Assembly: GCA_015066595.1 (NCBI GenBank) | Contig: SVNZ01000001.1 | Coordinates: 186,001 to 250,000, forward strand | Direction: 5' to 3' | Origin: Oscillospiraceae bacterium | Lineage (GTDB): Bacteria > Bacillota > Clostridia > Oscillospirales > Acutalibacteraceae | DNA: 64,000 nucleotides | In this document: in pieces, positions 7,021 through 16,971 of the stretch | How the letters are laid out: each line of letters opens with the position of its first letter | Position numbering within the stretch: position 1 is the stretch's first letter | Notes under the pieces: generated by a model | Told to the model about the DNA's origin: nothing | Databases searched by the model: none | The model's input: the letters and a program-made list of their open reading frames with translations, nothing else | Made by a program: the position numbers and the translations under genes

Positions 7021-8526
7021 ATGCTATATAACAGCACACAAAACAATGAAAAAGTTGTTACGTCAGCGCAAGCTATAGCACAAGGTATTTCTGAGGATGG
7101 CGGACTTTTTGTGCCACAGAGCTTTCCTCAGTTTTCTATCGATGACATTAAAAATATGCTTTCAATATCTTATCAGGATAGAGCTAAAGCTGTTTTTAAG
7201 TGCTATCTCACTGATTTTACTGATGATGAAATCGCTGACTGTGTAAACAAAGCTTACACTGCAGAAAAATTTGAAGGTGAAAATCCTGCACCTCTCAAGT
7301 CTTTAGAGTTTAACTCTAAAGAGCTTAATATTCTAGAGCTGTGGCACGGACCTACTTGCGCTTTCAAGGATATGGCTCTGCAGATTTTGCCACATCTTTT
7401 GACAAAATCACTAAAGAAAACAGCTGACGGTATCAAAGCAGTGATTTTAGTTGCTACATCAGGTGATACTGGTAAAGCAGCGCTAGAAGGTTTCAAAGAT
7501 GTTGAAAATACACAGATAATCGTCTTCTATCCTGAAAACGGCGTAAGTGCTATGCAAAAGCATCAGATGAACACACAGCAGGGTGAAAACGTATATGTGT
7601 GCGCTATAAAAGGTAACTTTGACGATGCACAAACAGGTGTTAAGACTATTTTCACAGATCCTGTGAATTCTGAAATTTTAGCACAGCATGGCATGATGTT
7701 CTCCAGTGCCAACTCTATTAACTGGGGACGCCTATTACCTCAGATTGTTTATTATGTATCAGCATATTGCGATATGGTTAATATGAATAAAATAGAGCTT
7801 GGTGATAAAATCAACATTGTTGTGCCTACAGGTAACTTTGGCAACATCTTAGCTGCTTACTATGCTTTTAAGATGGGCGTTCCTGTCAACAAGTTCATTT
7901 GTGCATCTAACTCTAACAATGTTCTCACTGATTTTATCAATACCGGTGTATATGATAAAAATAGAGATTTTTATACAACCATTTCGCCGTCTATGGATAT
8001 TCTCGTCAGCAGTAATCTCGAAAGACTTTTATACAATCTTTCTGACAACGATGATAAACTTGTCAGTGATCTTATGAATAAACTTAAAACTGACGGTGTG
8101 TATGAAGTACCGGCAGTTTTAAAAGAAAAAATCAAGTCTGATTTCTATGGTGGTTTTTGTGATGAAGTCAGCACAAAAGCTACTATCAAAGACTTATTTG
8201 AGCAAGAGCGTTATTTGTGTGATACACACACTTCTGTCGCAATATCAGTGTATGATAACTATGTAGAGACAACTGGAGATAAGACTCCTGCAGTTATCGC
8301 TTCAACTGCAAGCCCGTATAAATTCTCAAAATCTGTACTTGAAGCTTTTGATACAAGTAAGATGCCTGAAAACGAGTTTGATATGGTTGATATGCTGTTA
8401 GAATTATCTGATACAAAGGTGCCTACACCAATTTCAGAGCTAAAGGGTATGACCGCAAGATTTAATAACGTCACAGAAAAAGACACGATGAAACAAGCGG
8501 TACTCAGTGCTTTAGGTATTAACTAA
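7021..8526 (+). CDS. thrC: Threonine synthase
   Basis: ThrC is a PLP enzyme that converts O-phosphohomoserine to L-threonine. The 501-residue product is the long ThrC type. It has the N-terminal domain with EDGGLFVP and the PLP lysine in CAFKDMALQ (about residue 116). The phosphate-binding segment ATSGDTGKAALEGF and the block VPTGNFGNILAAYY follow. GGAAAGGGTG upstream favours ATG 7021 over ATG 7003. It is driven by its own consensus promoter and overlaps the following phosphoesterase gene by one base (TAATG). Homoserine kinase and homoserine dehydrogenase are not encoded in the window. Confidence 0.96.
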   Translation: MLYNSTQNNEKVVTSAQAIAQGISEDGGLFVPQSFPQFSIDDIKNMLSISYQDRAKAVFKCYLTDFTDDEIADCVNKAYTAEKFEGENPAPLKSLEFNSKELNILELWHGPTCAFKDMALQILPHLLTKSLKKTADGIKAVILVATSGDTGKAALEGFKDVENTQIIVFYPENGVSAMQKHQMNTQQGENVYVCAIKGNFDDAQTGVKTIFTDPVNSEILAQHGMMFSSANSINWGRLLPQIVYYVSAYCDMVNMNKIELGDKINIVVPTGNFGNILAAYYAFKMGVPVNKFICASNSNNVLTDFINTGVYDKNRDFYTTISPSMDILVSSNLERLLYNLSDNDDKLVSDLMNKLKTDGVYEVPAVLKEKIKSDFYGGFCDEVSTKATIKDLFEQERYLCDTHTSVAISVYDNYVETTGDKTPAVIASTASPYKFSKSVLEAFDTSKMPENEFDMVDMLLELSDTKVPTPISELKGMTARFNNVTEKDTMKQAVLSALGIN

Positions 8527-9218
8527 TGGCTCTATATGCTATTGCTGATTTGCATTTGTCGCTAGGGACTGACAAACCGATGGATATTTTTAAAGGCTGG
8601 CGGGACTATAAAGACAGACTTGAAAACAACTGGCGAGCTTTAATCAACGAAGATGACACTGTTGTTATTGCCGGTGATATTTCGTGGGCTATGAAATTAG
8701 AAGAGTGTTATGAGGATTTTAGCTTCATCAACTCTTTGCCCGGTACTAAGATACTTCTAAAAGGCAACCATGACTACTGGTGGGCAACAAAAAAGAAAAT
8801 TGATGAATATTTAGAAGCTAATAACTTTGATAGTATAAAGATTTTATTCAACAATTCGTTTACTGTAGAGGACTTTACAATATGTGGTTCTCGTGGTTGG
8901 TATTATGATGCAGACACAGAAGCTGATATTAAGGTTATAAACAGGGAAGTAGGCAGGCTGAAGCTTTCTTTGGATTCTGCAAAAGAAAGTAGCAAAACTC
9001 CGATAGTTTTTCTGCATTACCCACCTGTTTATGCACAGCTTGAATGCAAAGAAATTATGGATACACTGATCGATTATGGTATCAAAGAGTGTTATTACGG
9101 ACATTTACATGGTTCACACACCCACAAAAATGCGGTGATAGGTAACTATAAAGATGTAAATATGCATCTTATATCTTGTGATTTTGTTGATTTTATGCCA
9201 GTTTTGGTTAGAAATTAA
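8526..9218 (+). CDS. Calcineurin-like metallophosphoesterase
   Basis: The 230-residue protein carries the complete metallophosphoesterase signature set: DLHLS at the N-terminus, VIAGDISWAM, LLKGNHDYWW, FLHYPP and YGHLHGSHTH, which together ligate two metal ions. No signal peptide or membrane segment is present. It overlaps the thrC stop codon by one base and is probably translated by coupling. The natural substrate cannot be read from the sequence. Its placement behind thrC does not by itself suggest a threonine-related role. Confidence 0.88.
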   Translation: MALYAIADLHLSLGTDKPMDIFKGWRDYKDRLENNWRALINEDDTVVIAGDISWAMKLEECYEDFSFINSLPGTKILLKGNHDYWWATKKKIDEYLEANNFDSIKILFNNSFTVEDFTICGSRGWYYDADTEADIKVINREVGRLKLSLDSAKESSKTPIVFLHYPPVYAQLECKEIMDTLIDYGIKECYYGHLHGSHTHKNAVIGNYKDVNMHLISCDFVDFMPVLVRN

Positions 9219-9263
9219 AAAATATTTTACAAAATTCATATAGTATTTTATATCAAACTATGG

Positions 9264-9269
9264 TATAGT
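9264..9269 (+). promoter_or_regulatory. Extended -10 promoter of tig
   Basis: TGGTATAGT (9261-9269) is an extended -10 element (TGn plus TATAGT). The -35 region is poor (TAGTAT, 17 bases upstream). The start codon of tig is 30 bases downstream. Confidence 0.5.
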
Positions 9270-9299
9270 AATACGAGCGAAAAATGAGGAGGAATTCAC

Positions 9300-10577
9300 A
9301 TGAATTTAGTATCATCTAATATGAAGGAAACAAACACATACGAGCTTACAGTAGCTGTAGAAAAAGAAGCTTTTCAGGCAGCTATCTCTAAGGTTTTCAA
9401 AAAGCAGAGCAAGAACATTAATGTTCCTGGTTTTAGAAAAGGTAAAGCACCTCGTAATATCATTGAAAAAATGTACGGTGAGGACGTATTCTACGATGAT
9501 GCAATGCAGGAGTGCTATCCGGAAGCTCTAGATGCAGCATCAAAAGAAGCTGAACTTAAAATCGTTGCTGTAACTAATGTTGAAGTAGAAAAAGTAGACG
9601 CTGATGGTTTTACATTTAAGGCTACTTGTATCGTTGAGCCTGAAGTAGAAATTAAAGACTACAAAGGTATCGAAATCACAAAGAAATCAACAGAAGTAAC
9701 TGACGAGCTTATCAACGAAGAGATTGACAGAGTAAGAGAAAGAAACAGTCGTATGGTTACTGTTGAAGACAGAGCTGCACAGATAGGTGATGTTACAGTT
9801 ATTGATTTTGAAGGTTTTGTTGATGGTGTTGCTTTTGAAGGTGGCAAGGCTGAAAACTTCAATCTTGAGCTCGGCAGCGGTAACTTCATTCCAGGTTTTG
9901 AAGAGCAGATTGTTGGTCATAATACGGACGAAGAGTTTTCTATTAACGTAACTTTCCCTGAAGAGTATCATTCTGAAGAGCTCAAAGGCAAGGAATCAGA
10001 ATTTAAAATTAAGCTCCATGAAATTAAAATGAAAGAGCTTCCAGAAGTTGACGACGAGTTTGTAAAGGATGTCAGCGACAAGGATACTCTTGATGAATAC
10101 AAAGCAGAAATTAAAGAAAACATAGCTAAGAGACTTGAGAATGAAGCCGAGAAGGATATTGATGATCAGCTTGTTGAGCAGCTTCTTGAAAAGGTTGAGG
10201 GTGAAATTCCTGAGGCCATGTTTGAAAATGAAGTGAACACAATGCTTAGAGAAATGGATATGAGACTTCGTTCACAAGGTATGGATATGAACACATATCT
10301 CCAGTACACAGGTATGAATCCAGAATCAGTGAAAGAAATGTATCTTCCTGAAGCTCAAAAGCGTGTTAAGATGAGACTTGCTCTTGAGAAGATCGCAAAG
10401 GTTGAAAACATTGTTCCTTCTGAAGATGACATCAACACTGAGTACAGTCGACTCGCTGAAGGTTATCAGATGGAAGTAGACAAGGTTAAAGAAGCTCTTC
10501 CTGTTGATGCTATCTCTCAGGATCTTGCAGTAGAAATGGCTATGAAGCTTGTGAAGGACAGCGCAAAGATTAAATAA
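9300..10577 (+). CDS. tig: Trigger factor (ribosome-bound chaperone and prolyl isomerase)
   Basis: Trigger factor binds near the ribosomal exit tunnel and helps nascent chains fold. The 425-residue protein shows the N-terminal ribosome-binding domain with the signature GFRKGKAPR (about residues 44-52), the FKBP-type PPIase domain (about 150-245, GDVTVIDFEGFVDG and FIPGFEEQIVG), and a long helical C-terminal domain. GAGGAGG at 9286-9292 gives a strong ribosome binding site. It is the first gene of the tig-clpP-clpX-lon-engB group of protein quality control genes, an order well known in Firmicutes. Confidence 0.97.
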   Translation: MNLVSSNMKETNTYELTVAVEKEAFQAAISKVFKKQSKNINVPGFRKGKAPRNIIEKMYGEDVFYDDAMQECYPEALDAASKEAELKIVAVTNVEVEKVDADGFTFKATCIVEPEVEIKDYKGIEITKKSTEVTDELINEEIDRVRERNSRMVTVEDRAAQIGDVTVIDFEGFVDGVAFEGGKAENFNLELGSGNFIPGFEEQIVGHNTDEEFSINVTFPEEYHSEELKGKESEFKIKLHEIKMKELPEVDDEFVKDVSDKDTLDEYKAEIKENIAKRLENEAEKDIDDQLVEQLLEKVEGEIPEAMFENEVNTMLREMDMRLRSQGMDMNTYLQYTGMNPESVKEMYLPEAQKRVKMRLALEKIAKVENIVPSEDDINTEYSRLAEGYQMEVDKVKEALPVDAISQDLAVEMAMKLVKDSAKIK

Positions 10578-10631
10578 TTAATTTTTGTCCTATAATTTAT
10601 ATCGTAGTATATTCTGAAAGGAGACTTTATT

Positions 10632-11213
10632 ATGAGTTTAGTACCTTACGTAGTAGAGCAAACAAGCAGAGGTGAACGCTCATACGATATTTTTTCCAGA
10701 CTGCTCAATGATAGAATCATTATGCTCAACGAAGAGGTAAACAGCACTACTGCTAGCCTTGTTGTTGCACAGCTTTTGTATCTTGAGGGACAGGACCCAA
10801 ATAAAGATATCAGCCTTTATATCAATAGCCCTGGCGGTTCAGTTACTGATGGTCTTGCTATTTATGATACAATGCAGTACATCAAATGTGATGTATCAAC
10901 AATTTGTATGGGTATGGCAGCATCTATGGGTGCTTTCTTGCTTGCAGCAGGCACAAAGGGGAAGAGATATGCACTTCCAAATTCAGATATTATGATTCAC
11001 CAACCATCAGGTGGTGCCAAAGGTCAGGCAACTGACATTGAAATTCATACAAAACATATTCTCCATACAAAGCAGAAACTCAATGAGATTTTAGCTAAAA
11101 ATACCGGCCAGCCTATTGAAGTCATCGCAAATGATACAGAGCGTGATAATTTTATGACTGCTCAGCAGGCATTAGAGTATGGTCTTATTGATAAAGTTAT
11201 TGAGAAGAGATAA
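10632..11213 (+). CDS. clpP: ATP-dependent Clp protease, proteolytic subunit
   Basis: ClpP forms the tetradecameric serine protease chamber that degrades proteins delivered by ClpX or other Clp ATPases. The catalytic triad is Ser98 in GMAASMGAF, His123 in MIHQPSGG and Asp172 in NDTERDNF. Length (193) is typical. It has a good ribosome binding site (AAAGGAG). A TATAAT-like sequence lies near 10591 in the gap after tig, but no convincing -35 accompanies it. ClpX follows 16 bases downstream, so protease and unfoldase are co-expressed. Confidence 0.98.
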   Translation: MSLVPYVVEQTSRGERSYDIFSRLLNDRIIMLNEEVNSTTASLVVAQLLYLEGQDPNKDISLYINSPGGSVTDGLAIYDTMQYIKCDVSTICMGMAASMGAFLLAAGTKGKRYALPNSDIMIHQPSGGAKGQATDIEIHTKHILHTKQKLNEILAKNTGQPIEVIANDTERDNFMTAQQALEYGLIDKVIEKR

Positions 11214-11229
11214 GTTTTAGGAGATTAGT

Positions 11230-12540
11230 ATGTCAGGGAAGATTTTGGAGGATAACGTGCGCTGTTCGTTCTGTGGAAAACCACAGGATATGGTCGGCAG
11301 ACTTATAGCTGGTAACGGTGTTTACATCTGTGATCAGTGTGTAGATTTATGCATGTCTATTCTCGAAGATGGAGATTTTGATCAAGTTGATACACAGCAC
11401 AAGTCAAATAGCATGCCTGTTCTATTGAAACCACAGGAAATTAAGGCTGTTCTTGACGAATATGTTATTGGTCAGGATGAAGCTAAAAAAACACTTGCTG
11501 TTGCTGTGTATAACCATTATAAAAGAGTTTTCAACAATGATAATGATGTTGAATTTGCTAAAAGCAACGTGTTGCTTCTCGGCCCAACGGGTGTGGGAAA
11601 AACTTTACTTGCTCAGACACTTGCGAAAGCGCTTGATGTACCGTTCGCCATAGCAGATGCCACTACTCTCACAGAAGCTGGATACGTTGGTGAAGATGTT
11701 GAGAACATCCTGCTAAAACTCATACAAGCTGCTGACTTTGATATTGAAAAAGCAGAGCGTGGTATTATCTATATTGACGAAATTGATAAAATTGCTCGCA
11801 AATCAGAGAACCCTTCTATCACTCGTGATGTTAGTGGTGAAGGTGTACAACAAGCGTTGCTTAAAATTGTTGAGGGGACTATTTCTAATGTACCACCACA
11901 AGGTGGAAGAAAGCACCCACAACAAGAGTTTTTACAAATTGATACAAAAAACATCCTCTTTATTTGTGGCGGCGCTTTCGATGGACTTGAAAAAATAGTC
12001 GGAAAACGTCTTGGTTCTTCAACTTTAGGTTTTGAATCTCTTATTCAGGACAGGACAGAGCTTGATGAAACAGCATGGATGAGCGAGGTTGTTGCACACG
12101 ACTTGGTTAAGTACGGTATTATTCCGGAACTTATCGGCAGATTGCCGGTAATTACCGCTTTATCAGGGCTTGATATTGATTCTATGGTTAAAATTCTTAC
12201 TGTGCCTAAGAACTCTGTTATCGCTCAGTACAAGCACCTTTTTGCACTTGATAATGTTGAGATCGACTTTGAGGACGAAGCTTTGATTGCTATCGCAAAG
12301 CTGGCTAAGGAGCAAAAAACCGGTGCTAGAGGCATCAGAGGTATTATGGAATCCTTGCTAAAGGATCTTATGTTTGAAACCCCGTCAGATGTAACCATAG
12401 ATAAAATCGTTATCAAGAAAGAAACAGTTACAGATGGGTCAGAGCCAGAGATATTCAGAAACAGCTCTAAATCACCTATAAAAATTGATATTGATATTTC
12501 TGATAAGCCACTTAATCAAACTAAGAATAACGCATCTTGA
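11230..12540 (+). CDS. clpX: ATP-dependent Clp protease, ATP-binding subunit
   Basis: ClpX is the AAA+ unfoldase that recognises substrates and feeds them into ClpP. The N-terminal zinc-binding domain has Cys12, Cys15, Cys34 and Cys37. The AAA+ domain has Walker A GPTGVGKT, Walker [11 protein letters not shown] and the sensor-2 region [10 protein letters not shown]. The loop containing LGF (about residue 265) corresponds to the IGF-type loop that docks onto ClpP. The length of 436 residues is normal. The gene lies 16 bases after clpP and is followed by a terminator-like hairpin. Confidence 0.98.
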   Translation: MSGKILEDNVRCSFCGKPQDMVGRLIAGNGVYICDQCVDLCMSILEDGDFDQVDTQHKSNSMPVLLKPQEIKAVLDEYVIGQDEAKKTLAVAVYNHYKRVFNNDNDVEFAKSNVLLLGPTGVGKTLLAQTLAKALDVPFAIADATTLTEAGYVGEDVENILLKLIQAADFDIEKAERGIIYIDEIDKIARKSENPSITRDVSGEGVQQALLKIVEGTISNVPPQGGRKHPQQEFLQIDTKNILFICGGAFDGLEKIVGKRLGSSTLGFESLIQDRTELDETAWMSEVVAHDLVKYGIIPELIGRLPVITALSGLDIDSMVKILTVPKNSVIAQYKHLFALDNVEIDFEDEALIAIAKLAKEQKTGARGIRGIMESLLKDLMFETPSDVTIDKIVIKKETVTDGSEPEIFRNSSKSPIKIDIDISDKPLNQTKNNAS

Positions 12541-12553
12541 TTATAAAATTTAA

Positions 12554-12595
12554 CGGCTGTATGTCATGATGTGATTGACATACAGTCGCTTTTTT
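12554..12595 (+). terminator. Terminator between clpX and lon
   Basis: CGGCTGTATGTCA (12554-12566) pairs with TGACATACAGTCG (12576-12588; one G-T pair) around a 9-base loop and is followed by CTTTTTT. The lon ribosome binding site starts right after it, so lon expression probably depends partly on read-through. Confidence 0.85.
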
Positions 12596-12607
12596 AAGAG
12601 GATAATT

Positions 12608-15019
12608 ATGTCACAGATTACACAGGCAAAATTTAATATTCCTGTTTTACCACTCAGAGGGCTAGTTGTTTTTCCTAAGATGATGCTTCATTTTGATGTT
12701 GCAAGAAAAAAGTCAGTTGAAGCCATCACGAAAGCGATGAACGAAAACCAGCTTATTTTTCTTGCTGCTCAAAAAGACGCATCTGTAAACGATCCGACTT
12801 TTAATGAAATATACAAGGTTGGTGTTGTAACGAAAATCGTGCAGGTTATTAAGCAACCTGATGATATTACCAGAGTAGTTGTAGAAGGACAGTATAGAGC
12901 TAAAATTGATTCACAGATTGAATGCGATACGCATCTTGAAGCAATTGTTGCCCCTATTGTCGAAAAAAAACACCCAAATACTGCACGTGATTTAGCACTC
13001 GTCAGATTACTCAAAGGTACTTTTGAAAATTATATGGAGCTTACGCCTAAGTTACCGACTGATATATTGTTCAAAATTGGTTTGAGTACAAACTCAGGTG
13101 AGCTTGCTGACTATGTAGCTGGCAATGTCATACTTGACTATTCTGTGAAACAGTCAATATTAGAAACAATCAATGTTTCTGATAGACTTGAAACACTTAT
13201 TGATGCGCTTCAAAACGAGATATACATACTTGAAATTGAACAGGAAATTCTGGATAAATCTAAAAATAGAATAGACCAATCTCAACGTGAGTATTATCTT
13301 AGAGAACAACTTAAAATTATCGAAGAAGAGCTAGGTGTGGATGAATCGCCAGAGATAGAATCTCAAAAACTAAAAGATAAGGTGAAAGAACTACATTTGT
13401 CTGATGATAATGAAAAAGCTCTTCTGAAAGAGTGTTCTAAACTGGAGAAAATGCCATATGGCAGTAACGAAGCTGCTCTTATCAGAACTTACATAGATAC
13501 TTGTCTTGAGTTACCATGGAATGACAAAACTGAAGAAAAGATTGACATAAAAAAGGTTAGAAAATCGCTTGACAAAAACCACTATGGACTATCTAAAGTC
13601 AAAGAGCGTATTATTGAACAACTTGCAGTCAGAAAGCTAACCGACAAAGCTAAAGGTCAAATAATATGTCTTGTTGGTCCTCCTGGTGTCGGTAAGACAT
13701 CTATAGCTCAAAGTATAGCTACTGCTATCAATCGTAAAAGTGAACGTATTGCTTTAGGCGGTGTGAAAGACGAAGCTGAAATCAGAGGCCACAGACGTAC
13801 ATATATTGGCTCTATGCCCGGTAGAATTATCAGCGCTATCAAGAAGATTAAAGTTAATAATCCACTGCTTATATTAGACGAAGTAGACAAGCTTTCTAAC
13901 GACTATAAGGGTGATCCAACTTCTGCACTGCTTGAAGTATTAGATGCTGAACAAAATCATTCTTTTCAGGACCATTACATCGATTTACCGTTTGATTTAT
14001 CTAATGTGATGTTTATAACTACCGCTAATGATTACGACGCTATTCCTGCTCCACTTAGAGATAGAATGGAAGTTATTGAGCTTGATTCTTACACAAGACA
14101 AGAGAAGTTCTTTATTGCTAAGAAGCACCTTATTCCAAAACAGCTTGATCTGAACGGTCTTAATCGTAAGAACTTTAAAATAACAGATAAAGCTATCTAT
14201 ATGTTAATTGATTCTTATACTAGAGAAGCCGGCGTTCGTACTTTAGAACGTACTATAGCTTCTGTTATGCGCAAGTCTGCGGTTAAGATAATAGATAAAA
14301 ATCTTGATCTTATCAAAGTAACTGATAAAGATGTTGAATCCATTTTAGGACCTGTGAAGTACATTGATGAAATCAAAGGTAAAAAGGATGAAATCGGTGT
14401 AGTCAATGGTCTTGCGTGGACCTCGGTCGGTGGCACTTTGTTACCTATAGAATGTGCTGTTATGCCTGGAACAGGCAAAATTGAACTTACAGGTTCATTG
14501 GGTGATGTTATGCAGGAGTCAGCTAAAGCGGCTATAACTTGCATTCGTACAAGAGCTCAATTGTACGGAATCGATGCGGATTTTTATAAAAACCGTGATA
14601 TTCATATTCACGCTGTGGAAGGGTCTGTACCAAAAGACGGTCCATCTGCGGGTATTACCATGGCGACAGCTATATGTTCTGCTTTGTCTTGTAGTCCAGT
14701 CAGGAGCGACTTTGCTATGACTGGTGAAATCACTCTACGAGGTAAAGTTCTTGCTATAGGCGGTCTTAAAGAAAAAACAATGGCAGCCTACAAATCAGGA
14801 ATACGCAATGTCATCATTCCTAAAGACAACGAACGAGATTTAGTTGAAATCGATGACACGGTTAAATCTAATATCAATTTCATTCCTGTATCTACTATTG
14901 ATGAAGTTTTAAGACTAGTTTTAAAACCGGTTATTAAAACCAGTGATAAACCAAAGACTGATATTATTGTTGCCGATAACAAGGAGAACAACTCTACATG
15001 TACAACAATAACACAGTAA
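12608..15019 (+). CDS. lon: ATP-dependent protease La
   Basis: Lon is a homo-oligomeric AAA+ serine protease that degrades misfolded and some regulatory proteins. Visible in order are the N-terminal substrate-binding domain ([15 protein letters not shown]), a coiled-coil-rich linker, the AAA+ module with Walker [10 protein letters not shown] and [10 protein letters not shown], and the C-terminal protease domain. The catalytic Ser lies in KDGPSAGIT and the Lys in [12 protein letters not shown]. The length of 803 residues is normal. ATG 12608 with AAGAGGA upstream is the best start; the reading frame extends 33 bases further upstream into the terminator. engB follows, as in B. subtilis lonA-ysxC. 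Confidence 0.97.
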   Translation: MSQITQAKFNIPVLPLRGLVVFPKMMLHFDVARKKSVEAITKAMNENQLIFLAAQKDASVNDPTFNEIYKVGVVTKIVQVIKQPDDITRVVVEGQYRAKIDSQIECDTHLEAIVAPIVEKKHPNTARDLALVRLLKGTFENYMELTPKLPTDILFKIGLSTNSGELADYVAGNVILDYSVKQSILETINVSDRLETLIDALQNEIYILEIEQEILDKSKNRIDQSQREYYLREQLKIIEEELGVDESPEIESQKLKDKVKELHLSDDNEKALLKECSKLEKMPYGSNEAALIRTYIDTCLELPWNDKTEEKIDIKKVRKSLDKNHYGLSKVKERIIEQLAVRKLTDKAKGQIICLVGPPGVGKTSIAQSIATAINRKSERIALGGVKDEAEIRGHRRTYIGSMPGRIISAIKKIKVNNPLLILDEVDKLSNDYKGDPTSALLEVLDAEQNHSFQDHYIDLPFDLSNVMFITTANDYDAIPAPLRDRMEVIELDSYTRQEKFFIAKKHLIPKQLDLNGLNRKNFKITDKAIYMLIDSYTREAGVRTLERTIASVMRKSAVKIIDKNLDLIKVTDKDVESILGPVKYIDEIKGKKDEIGVVNGLAWTSVGGTLLPIECAVMPGTGKIELTGSLGDVMQESAKAAITCIRTRAQLYGIDADFYKNRDIHIHAVEGSVPKDGPSAGITMATAICSALSCSPVRSDFAMTGEITLRGKVLAIGGLKEKTMAAYKSGIRNVIIPKDNERDLVEIDDTVKSNINFIPVSTIDEVLRLVLKPVIKTSDKPKTDIIVADNKENNSTCTTITQ

Positions 15020-15034
15020 GAAAGAGGGGAGAGT

Positions 15035-15631
15035 ATGATAAACTTTAATAAAGCTGAATTTACTGCTGCTGCCGGTACTTCTAGACAGCTTCAGGCATCT
15101 AACAAGCCCGAAGTCATCTTTTGTGGTAGATCAAATGTCGGTAAATCTTCTTTGATTAACAAGCTTGTTAATCGAAAATCGCTTGCTCGTGTGTCAGCTA
15201 CCCCCGGAAAAACAGCTACTATTAACTTTTTTGATGTTGATAAATTTTGTCTTGTCGACTTACCCGGCTATGGATACGCAAAAGTATCCAGATCTGAAAA
15301 AGAGCGATGGGCTGAACTTATGGAGGGCTATTTTGCTCAGGACAGAAACTTCTGTCTGGTTGTTCAAATCGTTGATATGAGGCATCCGCCAACACAAGAT
15401 GATCTAAATATGATCGAATTTTTGTATAGCAACGGTTTTGATTTTATTATTGTAATGACCAAAAAAGACAAGCTTAAGAAAAAAGCTCAACAAGAAAGTA
15501 TTCATAGAATTACAGAGCTTTTAGCTGAATATGAGGGTATTGAGCTTTATCCTTTCTCTGCACTTAACGGAGAAGGAACAGATGATATAAAAGAAGCAAT
15601 TACTGAATATGTAGAAAATTTTGAAATTTAA
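15035..15631 (+). CDS. engB: Ribosome biogenesis GTP-binding protein EngB/YsxC
   Basis: EngB is an essential small GTPase in most bacteria, involved in 50S subunit assembly. The 198-residue protein has G1 GRSNVGKSSL (about residues 32-41), G3 VDLPGYGYAKVS, G4 MTKKDK and a G5 region SALNGEG. The VDLPGYGYAKVS block is diagnostic of the family. It follows lon by 15 bases with its own ribosome binding site (GAGGGGAGA) and closes the quality-control gene group. Confidence 0.97.
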   Translation: MINFNKAEFTAAAGTSRQLQASNKPEVIFCGRSNVGKSSLINKLVNRKSLARVSATPGKTATINFFDVDKFCLVDLPGYGYAKVSRSEKERWAELMEGYFAQDRNFCLVVQIVDMRHPPTQDDLNMIEFLYSNGFDFIIVMTKKDKLKKKAQQESIHRITELLAEYEGIELYPFSALNGEGTDDIKEAITEYVENFEI

Positions 15632-15649
15632 TCACAAGGGTGATATATT

Positions 15650-16933
15650 ATGCAGAAAAAACCATTTTTATCGTTAGAACAAGCACAAAAAATCGTAAAA
15701 GACATACCTACACCTTTTCATATATATGATGAAAAAGGTATCAGAGAAAACGCAAGAAGATTATATAAAGCGTTTTCTTGGAATAAAGGCTTTAAAGAGT
15801 ACTTTGCGGTTAAAGCGACACCAAACCCATATTTACTCAAGATTCTGAAGGAAGAGGGGTGTGGAGCAGACTGTTCTTCGCTCTCAGAGCTTATTATGGC
15901 TGAAGCTTGTGGTTTGACAGGTTCAAATATTATGTTCTCTTCAAACGTTACTCCGGAAGAAGATATGCAAAAAGCATATGATATGGGAGCTTACATCAAT
16001 CTTGATGACTACAATTTTGTACCATTCTTGAAAAGAGTATGCGGTGTACCTAAAACAGTTTGTTGTAGATATAATCCGGGAGGAATTTTCAGCCTTGCTG
16101 CAAGTGAGGATGGTGTTCAAGTTATGGATAATCCCGGCGACGCAAAATATGGTATGTCAGAAGATCAGATGGCTAAGGCTTTTATTGAACTTAAAGAAGC
16201 CGGAGCTGAGCATTTTGGTATTCACGCATTCTTAGCATCAAATACCGTTAGCAATGACTATTACTCGGAACTAGCAGGTATTCTTTTTGAGCTTGCTGTC
16301 AGACTTAAAGAAAAAACTGGTGTACATATTTCATTTATAAACCTTTCCGGAGGTATTGGTGTTGATTACAAGCCTGAAGAACCTACCACAAATATCGAGA
16401 TTATCGGTGAAGGCGTACGCAAAAAATTCGAAGAAATCTTAGTACCAAACGGTATGGGAGATATCTCTATTTTTGCTGAACTTGGTAGATATATGCTTGC
16501 TCCGTACGGTGCACTACTTTCAACATGTATGCATCAAAAACATATCTACAAAGAGTATTTAGGACTTGATGCTTGCGCCGCTAACCTTATGAGACCTGCA
16601 ATGTATGGATCTTATCACCATATTACGGTGCTTGGCAAAGAAAATGAACCTTGTACACATAAGTATGATGTAACAGGTGGTTTGTGTGAAAACAATGATA
16701 AATTTGCGATCGACAGAATGCTACCAAAGGTTGAAAATGGCGATTTGATGTTTATTCATGATACCGGTGCTCATGGTTTTTCAATGGGTTATAATTATAA
16801 CGGAAAACTCAGAAGCGCTGAAGTGCTCTTGTGTGAAGATGGTTCTCATAAACTCATCAGAAGAGCAGAAACTCTTAATGATTACTTTGCAACGTTCGAT
16901 TTTACTGATGATTTTAAATTTAACACAAAATAA
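15650..16933 (+). CDS. lysA: Diaminopimelate decarboxylase family protein
   Basis: This PLP-dependent fold-III decarboxylase most likely converts meso-diaminopimelate to L-lysine. The PLP lysine is Lys55 in FAVKATPNP, and the glycine-rich phosphate loop is LSGGIGVDY. The C-terminal substrate and PLP residues are in VTGGLCENNDKFAIDR, where the Cys corresponds to the active-site Cys of the family. The protein has 427 residues. Relatives in this branch include other amino acid decarboxylases, so the substrate is inferred. No other lysine pathway gene is nearby. It is the last + strand gene before the polarity switch and ends in a strong terminator. Confidence 0.85.
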   Translation: MQKKPFLSLEQAQKIVKDIPTPFHIYDEKGIRENARRLYKAFSWNKGFKEYFAVKATPNPYLLKILKEEGCGADCSSLSELIMAEACGLTGSNIMFSSNVTPEEDMQKAYDMGAYINLDDYNFVPFLKRVCGVPKTVCCRYNPGGIFSLAASEDGVQVMDNPGDAKYGMSEDQMAKAFIELKEAGAEHFGIHAFLASNTVSNDYYSELAGILFELAVRLKEKTGVHISFINLSGGIGVDYKPEEPTTNIEIIGEGVRKKFEEILVPNGMGDISIFAELGRYMLAPYGALLSTCMHQKHIYKEYLGLDACAANLMRPAMYGSYHHITVLGKENEPCTHKYDVTGGLCENNDKFAIDRMLPKVENGDLMFIHDTGAHGFSMGYNYNGKLRSAEVLLCEDGSHKLIRRAETLNDYFATFDFTDDFKFNTK

Positions 16934-16934
16934 C

Positions 16935-16971
16935 AAAAAACCCTGATGTTAATACATCAGGGTTTTTTGTT
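16935..16971. terminator. Bidirectional terminator between lysA and xer
   Basis: AAAAAACCCTGATGT pairs with ACATCAGGGTTTTTT around TAAT (about 16936-16969), with A- and T-runs on both sides. It can terminate both the + strand lysA transcript and the convergent - strand xer transcript. Confidence 0.93.
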
